From: Mariprofundus sp.
GTDB taxonomy: Bacteria > Pseudomonadota > Zetaproteobacteria > Mariprofundales > Mariprofundaceae
Direction: 5' to 3'
Length of the DNA: 5,254 nucleotides
NCBI GenBank assembly: GCA_015485035.1
Contig: WFUI01000038.1
Location: 1-5,254 of the forward strand
The notes under the pieces were generated by a model. That model was not told the origin of the DNA. It searched no databases and saw only the letters and a program-made list of their open reading frames with translations. A program made the position numbers and the translations under genes. Of this stretch, positions 1 to 5,254 are shown in pieces (position 1 is the first letter of the stretch; every line of letters begins with the position of its first letter).

Positions 1-824
1 GCCGCATCGTCCGGACTATCATTAACCCCGGCCAACATAACGTATTCAATGAGTACGCGTTTGTTGCCTCTGGCAGCAATATAATCGCGCACAGCCTGCA
101 TCAGCACGGCAATCGGATATTTGCGATTGATCGGCATGATACGATTGCGCACCTCATCTGTAGTGGCATTGAGGGATACAGCCAGATTACATGGTAATGT
201 ATCTTCAATCATGCGATAAATAGCCGGCACCAGCCCCGAAGTGGAAAGCGTGACGCGGTTGGGTGAAAAGGCCATGCCTTTCGGATCGGTAGCAATACGA
301 ACAAAGTGCGCCACTTCATCATAATTGTGCAGCGGCTCGCCCATGCCCATCAATACCAGGTTGCGCACCTTGCGCCCGCTGATGCGCTGACCGGCAAAGA
401 CTTCCGCCACCATTTCTGCAGCCGTCAGGTTGCGTGTCAAACCTGCCGTGGCGGTCAGACAAAATGTACAGCCGACAGCACAACCGACCTGGGAGGAAAT
501 ACACTGGGTCAATCTGCCGGAGCCCTGAATCAGTACCGTCTCCACCTCTTTCCCATCCGGCATTTTCAGCAGCAGTTTTTGGGTGCCGTCTGCGGCCTGT
601 TGGCTGGCCGTACAATCCGGCTCAAAGATACAGGTGTGCTCGGCCAGATACCGGCGCAGCACATTCGGCAATTCTTTAATAGCACCAAGATCGGGATTAT
701 AGCGACGGAAAACCGAGGCGATCAGGTGTTCTGCATGCACCGGCTTGGCTCCGGCCCGATGGCAGAGCTCAACCAGCTGGTCGTATGTCAGTCCGTTCAG
801 TGCTGTTTTTCTTATTGGGCTCAT
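1..824 (-). CDS. rlmN: 23S rRNA (adenine2503-C2)-methyltransferase RlmN, 3' end missing
   Basis: The first 274 codons are present and the reading frame runs off the left edge. RlmN is a cytoplasmic radical-SAM enzyme that methylates C2 of A2503 in 23S rRNA, and in E. coli also A37 of some tRNAs. The radical-SAM cluster motif is C115-x3-C119-x2-C122 within SSQVGCAVGCTFC. It is followed by RNLTAAEM, the SAM-binding MGMGEPL at 159-165, NRVTLSTSGLVP at 189-200 and AVSLNATTDEVRNRIMPINRKY. The N-terminal helical domain covers about residues 1-70. The C-terminal methyl-accepting cysteine lies outside the window, so intactness cannot be judged. The segment after the cluster reads FCLTATAGL rather than the enterobacterial form. 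ATG at 824 is chosen because the next in-frame Met is residue 88, inside the conserved fold. An in-frame GTG at 857 lies inside the upstream terminator hairpin. No Shine-Dalgarno sequence precedes the ATG. Identity is secure; the exact start is less so. Confidence 0.95.
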   Translation of the reverse strand, partial: MSPIRKTALNGLTYDQLVELCHRAGAKPVHAEHLIASVFRRYNPDLGAIKELPNVLRRYLAEHTCIFEPDCTASQQAADGTQKLLLKMPDGKEVETVLIQGSGRLTQCISSQVGCAVGCTFCLTATAGLTRNLTAAEMVAEVFAGQRISGRKVRNLVLMGMGEPLHNYDEVAHFVRIATDPKGMAFSPNRVTLSTSGLVPAIYRMIEDTLPCNLAVSLNATTDEVRNRIMPINRKYPIAVLMQAVRDYIAARGNKRVLIEYVMLAGVNDSPDDA

Positions 825-830
825 AGGAAT

Positions 831-867
831 AAAAAAAGCGCATGTATGGCCGACCACACATGCGCTT
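831..867 (-). terminator. Rho-independent terminator after fdxA
   Basis: On the minus strand, a 14-bp stem (AAGCGCATGTGTGG pairing with CCATACATGCGCTT, with one G-U pair) closes a TCGG tetraloop. It runs into seven T residues at 837-831. It starts 23 bases after the fdxA stop codon, so it should end transcripts arriving from fdxA. The T-run ends only six bases before the rlmN ATG, so the element also forms the immediate upstream region of rlmN. The plus strand has no T-tract after the stem, so it works in one direction only. Confidence 0.9.
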
Positions 868-890
868 GATGATGTTGTAATCGAAAGCGC

Positions 891-1235
891 TTACAGACCG
901 TATTTGGCCTTGTTCTCAGCGACTTCTTCCGCAGAAGGTGGTTCATGATCAGTGACTTCAGCCAGCTCAAATGCATCACGGTCGGTATCGGACAACTCAT
1001 TCAGCTCGATATCCGACTCGAATACTTCCGGCACATCTTCTTCAGGGTAAATGGCTTCCCACGGACATTCCGGTTCGCACACGGCACAGTCAATGCATTC
1101 TTCCGGAGAAATATAAAGCATATTTGGCGTGTCTTCAGAAACTTCTTTGGGCTGGTAGAAACAGTCAACCGGACATACGGCAACACAAGCCGTATCTACA
1201 CAATCTTTACATAACTGGGTGACAACAAATGCCAT
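891..1235 (-). CDS. fdxA: 7Fe ferredoxin ([3Fe-4S][4Fe-4S]), FdxA type
   Basis: This 114-residue acidic cytoplasmic electron carrier resembles Azotobacter vinelandii ferredoxin I, starting MAFVVT as that family does. All nine N-terminal cysteines of that family are present. By analogy C9, C17 and C57 hold the [3Fe-4S] cluster; C21, C47, C50 and C53 hold the [4Fe-4S] cluster; C12 and C25 are the free cysteines. The signatures CPVDCFY (21-27) and [17 protein letters not shown] (46-62) are clear. Compared with AvFdI there are about seven extra residues between C25 and C47 (around PKEVSEDT). The tail from about 65 is rich in Asp and Glu and ends KAKYGL, differing from the AvFdI tail. The start is supported by GTGAGGT at 1250-1244, eight bases before the ATG. 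The gene lies 49 bp after slt and is closed by the terminator at 831-867. Its redox partner cannot be told from this context. Confidence 0.95.
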   Translation of the reverse strand: MAFVVTQLCKDCVDTACVAVCPVDCFYQPKEVSEDTPNMLYISPEECIDCAVCEPECPWEAIYPEEDVPEVFESDIELNELSDTDRDAFELAEVTDHEPPSAEEVAENKAKYGL

Positions 1236-1284
1236 ATGTCTTTACCTCACATTCTAAATTGGGCGCGCAAGCTAGCAAGCAGGC

Positions 1285-3282
1285 TCAACGATTGCCACCA
1301 TCAGAGACAGCCCTGCTTTTCGGCAGCTCTTCATTCATACTGACTTTCTGCTCCTGCTCATTCAAACGGGCAATCAGGCTTGAGGCAGGTTTCTTTTGCC
1401 GCCACTCATACACAGCAATAAATGCCATCACCTGCTGTACATATCGGCGTGTTTCACTGAACGGAATAGCTTCCACCCATGCTTCCGGGGCATCAAAAGG
1501 AGAGCGGGATAACCACTGTGAAACCCTGTGCGGTCCGGCGTTATATGCAGCCGATGCAAGCGCCAGATTTCCAAAGCGGCTCTTTTGCTCGGCCAGATAG
1601 CTGGAACCCAGACGGATATTCACTTCGGGTGAAAACAGCCTCGGAGTTCCCCTGCCCATTTTCAGTTGACGGGCAACATAACGGGCGGTTTTCGGCATCA
1701 GCTGCATCAGGCCTTTGGCTCCCACATACGATACCGCCTGCTCATTGAAAGCGGATTCCTGCCGGATAATGCTCCAGATGGAAGACGGCATCAGCCCGGT
1801 TTCCTTTGCCGCATCCATCACGGCTTGTTCATAACCCACGGGAAAACGCTCAAACAAGGCATCGTGTTGATGCGCTCTGGATGCTCCGCGTATCGCCTGA
1901 TCATGCCAGCCCCAGCGCGAAGCCAGTACAGCTGCTGCCTGCCATTGTTCGGCACCGGATTTTGACAATGCCGCATACCATTCTCTGGCCGCTTTATTCC
2001 GCTTGTCCAGCTGCAACCATTCATAGGCACGACGCACAGCCGGTATTTTCTCAAGACTGGCAATAACGTCACCGGAGACGGTAATATCTGTTGCATGAAA
2101 ATGCGGCGGTAGTCCAAGACGCTCTGCACTCAGAAAACTGTAATAGCCTCGCGAACCAGCCAGTTTTCCGAACAGGGCTTTGGCCTGTTTCTCTTTACCG
2201 CTCTCAGCCAATGCACGCGCCTTCCAGTAGATCCAGCGGCTCTGTTGCTGTTCTGAATCCGGCATGGCGGCAATGGCAGAGAGAGCCTTGCGCCAGTCCT
2301 GCTGCAATAAATACAAGCGGGTCTGCCAGCCTCGTGTGTCTTCATTGCGATACGCCTTCGGCAATGCGCCCAGCCAGTCGGCTGCCACTATCCTGTGTTG
2401 CCGGGCAGCCCACAGGGCCAGATATCGCTCCTGCTCGGTAAAGAAAGATTTTTTGATATGCCTTGTTTTGGGTTGCAAGCGGTGCAGCACATCCCATGCA
2501 ACTGCCGCATCATTTCTGGCAATCCTTCTGATTCCGTCGTGGATAATCAGCTTGCCCAGTGCAGCCGGTACAGACGCATGCCATTGCGGCAGCGCTTTTT
2601 CAGGATCTTTCTGAACCAGCCGCCAAAATGCCAAGGCCTGTTTTTGTGGCTTTGCAAACGTTTCGGAAAGCGAATGAATCTCTTTCCATCTACCACGATA
2701 TGCCAGCTTTTCAATCCGCATCCATTTTTCAGCCTCAACAGGATGCCCCTGTTTGAGCCAGGCTTCATGCAATGGTTTGGAAAAACGGGAAATTTCACGA
2801 TTCTGTTGCCAGCGCGCAGAAAACTGCTGCATGGCTTCTTCTTTGTGACCTGTATACCAGCGGGTTACCATGGCCGTTTCCGGCAATCGTTTGGCCAGCT
2901 TGGGGAAATGGGCAAAGATGTCGCTTATCTTCGACCACTGTTTCCGTTTGGCCAGCTCGTTGATCCATGCTTTACGTAAATCGCGGCTTTCCGGTATATT
3001 GTCATGTTGAGTCAGCGTCTTCTCTACCAGCGCATCATTGCCCTGTTTCAGGGAAATACGCGCCTGCCAGATATCGAGATAGGGTGTCAGTGGATAATCA
3101 GCCAGTTTAGCCTTGAGCTCATCAAAGCGTTTCATGTCGTGTTTATTTAAGGCAACACGCGCCTGCTGAAACCAGATTCGCTGCTGTACCAGAGTTTCCC
3201 GGGGCGAAACATCGGCAACAGCTGCCTGCAAAACCGGCACCCAGAACAACAATACAACAATGACCGAAACAGGAAGCCGCAT
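1285..3282 (-). CDS. slt: Soluble lytic murein transglycosylase (Slt70 family)
   Basis: This 665-residue protein is close in length to E. coli Slt70 (about 645). Such enzymes cleave the MurNAc-GlcNAc bond of peptidoglycan in the periplasm, leaving a 1,6-anhydroMurNAc end. Residues 1-23 form a Sec signal peptide: a basic start (MR), a hydrophobic core (VSVIVVLLFWVPVL) and a likely signal-peptidase I cut near LQAAVA. There is no lipobox cysteine, so it should be soluble. About 25-450 is rich in helical repeats (Trp, Ala, Lys, Gln), matching the ring-shaped superhelix. The catalytic SLT domain covers about 485-625: IIRQES with catalytic Glu509, then GAKGLMQLMP (521-530), SSYLAEQKSRFGN, AAYNAGP (578-584) and ETRRYVQQVMAF. 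A polar tail of about 35 residues follows. The start fits the signal peptide. The leader at 3283-3355 contains a hairpin over the ribosome binding region. The gene may be read through from the corrinoid genes upstream or have its own promoter; I see no clear one. Confidence 0.96.
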   Translation of the reverse strand: MRLPVSVIVVLLFWVPVLQAAVADVSPRETLVQQRIWFQQARVALNKHDMKRFDELKAKLADYPLTPYLDIWQARISLKQGNDALVEKTLTQHDNIPESRDLRKAWINELAKRKQWSKISDIFAHFPKLAKRLPETAMVTRWYTGHKEEAMQQFSARWQQNREISRFSKPLHEAWLKQGHPVEAEKWMRIEKLAYRGRWKEIHSLSETFAKPQKQALAFWRLVQKDPEKALPQWHASVPAALGKLIIHDGIRRIARNDAAVAWDVLHRLQPKTRHIKKSFFTEQERYLALWAARQHRIVAADWLGALPKAYRNEDTRGWQTRLYLLQQDWRKALSAIAAMPDSEQQQSRWIYWKARALAESGKEKQAKALFGKLAGSRGYYSFLSAERLGLPPHFHATDITVSGDVIASLEKIPAVRRAYEWLQLDKRNKAAREWYAALSKSGAEQWQAAAVLASRWGWHDQAIRGASRAHQHDALFERFPVGYEQAVMDAAKETGLMPSSIWSIIRQESAFNEQAVSYVGAKGLMQLMPKTARYVARQLKMGRGTPRLFSPEVNIRLGSSYLAEQKSRFGNLALASAAYNAGPHRVSQWLSRSPFDAPEAWVEAIPFSETRRYVQQVMAFIAVYEWRQKKPASSLIARLNEQEQKVSMNEELPKSRAVSDGGNR

Positions 3283-3285
3283 CTT

Positions 3286-3316
3286 CCACCCCGTCAGAGA
3301 ATCAATCCCTGCGGGG
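3286..3316 (-). promoter_or_regulatory. Hairpin covering the slt ribosome binding region
   Basis: On the minus strand, CCCCG-CAGGGA (3316-3306) pairs with TCTCTG-A-CGGGG (3300-3289) around a TTGAT loop. This gives an 11-bp stem with one bulged A and one G-U pair. The 3' arm overlaps GGGGTGG (3292-3286), the only purine-rich Shine-Dalgarno candidate before the slt ATG at 3282. No T-run follows, so it is not an intrinsic terminator. It could dampen slt translation or protect a processed 5' end. This rests on base pairing alone. Confidence 0.4.
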
Positions 3317-3355
3317 GAGCTTAAACAGCCGGATCAGCTTTCACCAGTGTTTCGT

Positions 3356-3673
3356 TCAGGCATAGTGGTAAAATGACAATGTTTTAACAGGCTTCCCGCC
3401 TTTAAAGTGTTCCTCGACAATTTGATCAATGCCCGCCTCATCGAGATGGCAATACCAGACACCTTCAGGATAAACGACCATGATCGGACCTTCTGCACAG
3501 ACACCCAGGCAACCGGCGCGATTAACTCGAACGGCATCAGGATCACCCGCTGTGAGGCCGGCCTCGATCACCTTGTCTTTCAGATAATTGAGCAGCGGCA
3601 TATTTTCGCCGCAGCTCTTGCCACAGCACATAATGGCATGGCGTTTATAGGGTATCATGGGTGGTTTTTTCAT
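3356..3673 (-). CDS. Thioredoxin-like [2Fe-2S] ferredoxin, NuoE-like cysteine spacing
   Basis: This 105-residue protein is a small thioredoxin-fold [2Fe-2S] ferredoxin. The likely cluster ligands are C16-x4-C21 and C55-x3-C59. That is the spacing of NuoE, the complex I 24-kDa subunit, rather than the longer first spacing of the Aquifex-type free ferredoxin. C17 is an extra neighbouring cysteine. Family signatures are RVNRAGCLGVCAEGP (49-63), VVYPEGVWY (66-74) and a C-terminal helix region IDQIVEEHFKGG. There is no signal peptide, so it is cytoplasmic. Its ATG overlaps the cobA stop (ATGA, four bases), with GGAAGGA at 3686-3680 six bases before the start inside the cobA end. It is therefore produced together with CobA, CbiX and CobO. 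A role as electron donor in corrinoid metabolism is inferred from that context only; no partner is shown. The fold assignment is firm, the function unknown. Confidence 0.88.
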   Translation of the reverse strand: MKKPPMIPYKRHAIMCCGKSCGENMPLLNYLKDKVIEAGLTAGDPDAVRVNRAGCLGVCAEGPIMVVYPEGVWYCHLDEAGIDQIVEEHFKGGKPVKTLSFYHYA

Positions 3674-4422
3674 ATCGAATCCTTCCAGTTCATTCGCTCC
3701 GCCACGACATCACCGATAATTACAATCGAAGGTGAACGGGCTGTGATGCTGCCATCGGCCGCTTCTCCCAATGTTGCAACCATAGTTTGTTCATCGGCCA
3801 GCGTAGCATTACGAATAATGGCCAGCGGCGTCTGTTTCTCAAGTCCCGCTTCCAGTAACCGTTTGGCAATATCCGGTAAATTTCTTGCCCCCATATAAAA
3901 AACCAGTACCGGAAACGCTTCTGCCAGCGCTTGCCAGTCCATACGGGACTTTTCACTGGCTTCATGCCCGGTCAGGAATGCCAGTGTCGCATTGACCGAG
4001 CGGTCGGTCACCGGAATCCCGGCCATAGCCGGTGCCGCAATGCCGGATGTAATACCTGGAATGATCCGGAATCGGATACCGGCAGCAGCCAGCGCACGCA
4101 CTTCTTCGCCACCACGCCCGAATACAAACGGGTCGCCGCCTTTCAATCGCACAATGCGTTTTCCTGCCCTGGCCAGTCGAATGAGAGTCTCGCAAATATC
4201 GTGCTGACTGGCGGATGCGCGTCCACCACGTTTGCCGGCCAGTATTTTTTCAGCCGAGGCGTCGGCCATCGCCATCACCTCATCGGATACCAGCGCATCG
4301 TAGACAATCGCATCACAGTCGCCGATCAGCCTGGCCGCCGCCAGCGTCAACAGGCTGGCGCAACCCGGGCCTGCCCCAACCAGTGCGACTTCTCCGTGTT
4401 TTAGTGGTGAATCCAGTTTCAT
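3670..4422 (-). CDS. cobA: Uroporphyrinogen-III C-methyltransferase (SUMT)
   Basis: This 250-residue single-domain tetrapyrrole methylase transfers two methyl groups from SAM to C2 and C7 of uroporphyrinogen III to give precorrin-2, the entry to cobalamin and siroheme. Seen in order: the N-terminal glycine-rich loop VGAGPG (15-20); VYDALVS (40-46) with Asp42; GKRGG with Lys64; VRLKGGDPFVFGRGGEE (91-107), the family's most conserved block; PGITSG (122-127); and FYMG (175-178). Asp42 and Lys64 match the residues listed as catalytic in E. coli CysG (D248 and K270). Two family positions are unusual: Cys21 stands where GPGD normally has Asp, and GIPVTDR (135-141) has Asp140 where PLTHR has His. 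There is no CysG-type dehydrogenase/chelatase domain, which fits the separate chelatase encoded just upstream. The start overlaps the cbiX stop by ATGA, with GGGA six bases ahead. The name cobA follows the cobO context; the same enzyme could equally feed siroheme. Confidence 0.94.
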   Translation of the reverse strand: MKLDSPLKHGEVALVGAGPGCASLLTLAAARLIGDCDAIVYDALVSDEVMAMADASAEKILAGKRGGRASASQHDICETLIRLARAGKRIVRLKGGDPFVFGRGGEEVRALAAAGIRFRIIPGITSGIAAPAMAGIPVTDRSVNATLAFLTGHEASEKSRMDWQALAEAFPVLVFYMGARNLPDIAKRLLEAGLEKQTPLAIIRNATLADEQTMVATLGEAADGSITARSPSIVIIGDVVAERMNWKDSI

Positions 4423-5036
4423 GCCTCATCCCGCAAACAGTCAGCTATTAACGCCGAAAATCCATCATATTCGGATAATACGGGCTCAATACCGATATCG
4501 AATGGCTTTGTCATGGCGCGAAGTCTGTCCATACTTTTACCTTCAAACAACAGCATCGGCTGCAGGGAAATGGCCTTGACCTGCTCCTGATGCCAGTGCT
4601 GCAACAGCGTGCTTACAGAAGGCTCACTGTGCAGTGACGCCAGCGCATGTTTGGAACATATTTTGATATTGGCATAGAGAGAAGCGGCGAGTTTCTCGAA
4701 TCCGGAAAACTGATACAGCACAAACAGCGCATTAATGCGCCGTGTTTCTTTTGTCATTTGGCTAATCGCCATGTCCGCAATAGCACCTGCATGGTCGGCT
4801 AACGGAGGGAGGAGCCTGCAACCCGAGGCTGCAACCAGCCCTGGGATATCCTCGCTGACATGTTTACCCTGACCGAGAAAGAGTGGTAACACGGTTGCAT
4901 CTTCCGGTAGTGCATGATCATCAAGAAATGCAGTGCCAATTTCTTCATCCAGCAGATCGGATGCCTTACAGGCCAGTGCTTTTACCTGTTCGACATGTCT
5001 GGAATCCGACGAACCGTGAGCCAAAAGAATTTTCAT
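4419..5036 (-). CDS. cbiX: CbiX/SirB-type sirohydrochlorin chelatase
   Basis: This 205-residue cytoplasmic protein of the CbiX/SirB class II chelatase family inserts Co2+ (cobalamin route) or Fe2+ (siroheme route) into sirohydrochlorin. The N-terminal half has the family signatures ILLAHGSSDSRH (His7) and LPLFLGQGKHVSEDIP (50-65, His59), the two histidines expected to bind metal. The C-terminal half is a weak copy: QPMLLFEGKSMDRL (159-172) matches the second signature but has Ser168 where His59 sits, and no HGS motif is present. One active site is therefore expected. At 205 residues it lies between the short archaeal CbiX (about 140) and longer bacterial two-domain forms, and it lacks a His-rich or Fe-S tail. 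It starts one base into the cobO stop (TGATG) and overlaps cobA by four bases. Metal choice cannot be read from sequence; cobO next door favours cobalt. Confidence 0.85.
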   Translation of the reverse strand: MKILLAHGSSDSRHVEQVKALACKASDLLDEEIGTAFLDDHALPEDATVLPLFLGQGKHVSEDIPGLVAASGCRLLPPLADHAGAIADMAISQMTKETRRINALFVLYQFSGFEKLAASLYANIKICSKHALASLHSEPSVSTLLQHWHQEQVKAISLQPMLLFEGKSMDRLRAMTKPFDIGIEPVLSEYDGFSALIADCLRDEA

Positions 5037-5254
5037 CAGAATTCAATACCCTGTGTTGCCATAATATCTTTGTCGAATGCGTGTTTGACTTTGCACATTT
5101 CCGTCACGGTATCGGCGGCTTCAATAACTGCTTGCGGCGCATCGCGACCGGTCAGGATCAGGTGCATCCATGAGGGTTTCTCGTCGCGGATGAAAGCCGC
5201 GATCTCCTCTCCCGAAATCCAGCCGTAGGAGGCGCAATAATTGATTTCATCGAA
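5036..5254 (-). CDS. cobO: Cob(I)alamin adenosyltransferase CobO/BtuR, 5' part missing
   Basis: The last 72 codons of the gene are present; the N-terminal part with the P-loop is beyond the right edge. CobO/BtuR transfers the 5'-deoxyadenosyl group of ATP to Co(I) corrinoids. The fragment opens with FDEINYCASYGWIS, matching the Walker-B-like DEL(T)Y region of BtuR. It then has LILTGRDAP (32-40), IEAADTVTEM (44-53), VKHAFDKDI (56-64) and the characteristic end QGIEF. Order and spacing of these blocks match the C-terminus of BtuR, a protein of about 200 residues. Its stop codon shares one base with the chelatase start (TGATG), so it lies in the same operon. The retained part shows no frameshift or internal stop. 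Confidence 0.92.
   Translation of the reverse strand, partial: FDEINYCASYGWISGEEIAAFIRDEKPSWMHLILTGRDAPQAVIEAADTVTEMCKVKHAFDKDIMATQGIEF

Noticed and set aside
601..640. Apparent frameshift in rlmN near codon 74.
   Set aside because: A careful re-read of the reverse complement (ACG GCC AGC CAA CAG) showed the frame is continuous from the ATG to the window edge.
306..869. Long open frame on the plus strand opposite rlmN.
   Set aside because: It lies antisense to a clearly conserved gene, its product has no recognisable features, and it runs across the fdxA terminator; similar plus-strand frames opposite slt, cobA and the ferredoxins are rejected for the same reason.
1251..1278. Promoter-like pair before fdxA on the minus strand: TTGCTA, 16-bp spacer, TAGAAT.
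   Set aside because: A start site at the usual distance would fall at about 1244, at or after the good Shine-Dalgarno GTGAGGT, so the leader would lose its ribosome site. Chance matches of this quality are common.
1261..1284. GCTTGC-TA-GCTTGC repeat after the slt stop, considered as a slt terminator.
   Set aside because: It is a direct repeat with only a short palindromic core (GCTAGC) and no T-tract, so it does not form a terminator.
3334..3546. Minus-strand frame overlapping the [2Fe-2S] ferredoxin in another frame and reaching into the slt leader.
   Set aside because: It overlaps a conserved gene almost entirely and has no family features or good start site.

Overview
The window carries seven genes, all on the minus strand, tightly packed with little intergenic space. 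Read in the direction of transcription (from 5254 towards 1) the order is: cobO (3' end only), a CbiX/SirB-type chelatase, a SUMT-type uroporphyrinogen-III methyltransferase (cobA), a small NuoE-like [2Fe-2S] ferredoxin, a periplasmic lytic transglycosylase (slt), a 7Fe ferredoxin (fdxA), and rlmN (5' part only; its 3' end is off the left edge). No plus-strand gene, RNA gene, mobile element, CRISPR array or long repeat is visible.

The organism looks like a Gram-negative proteobacterium. The Slt protein has a Sec signal peptide, the long helical N-terminal region and C-terminal SLT domain typical of proteobacterial Slt70, and the AvFdI-type FdxA fits too. The RlmN radical-SAM segment (FCLTATAGLTRNL) differs from the usual enterobacterial form, so I would look outside the Enterobacterales first. 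A zeta- or deltaproteobacterial relative is a guess, not a result.

Region 3356-5254 is the end of a corrinoid/tetrapyrrole operon. The stop and start codons overlap at all three junctions (TGATG, ATGA, ATGA), so the four genes are almost certainly co-transcribed and translationally coupled. CobA makes precorrin-2 from uroporphyrinogen III, the CbiX-like chelatase probably inserts cobalt (or iron) into the oxidised product sirohydrochlorin, and CobO adenosylates cob(I)alamin. The [2Fe-2S] protein has no assigned step; supply of electrons to corrinoid reduction is a reasonable hypothesis only.

Region 1285-3355 is slt with a 73-bp leader that can fold into a hairpin over its ribosome binding region. 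Region 825-1284 is fdxA, closed by a strong intrinsic terminator whose U-tract stops six bases before the rlmN start codon. Region 1-824 is rlmN. These three genes have no evident functional link to the corrinoid genes. I see no undescribed system here; the points worth a second look are the ferredoxin in the corrinoid operon, unusual residues in CobA and CbiX, and the two RNA structures placed at translation starts.
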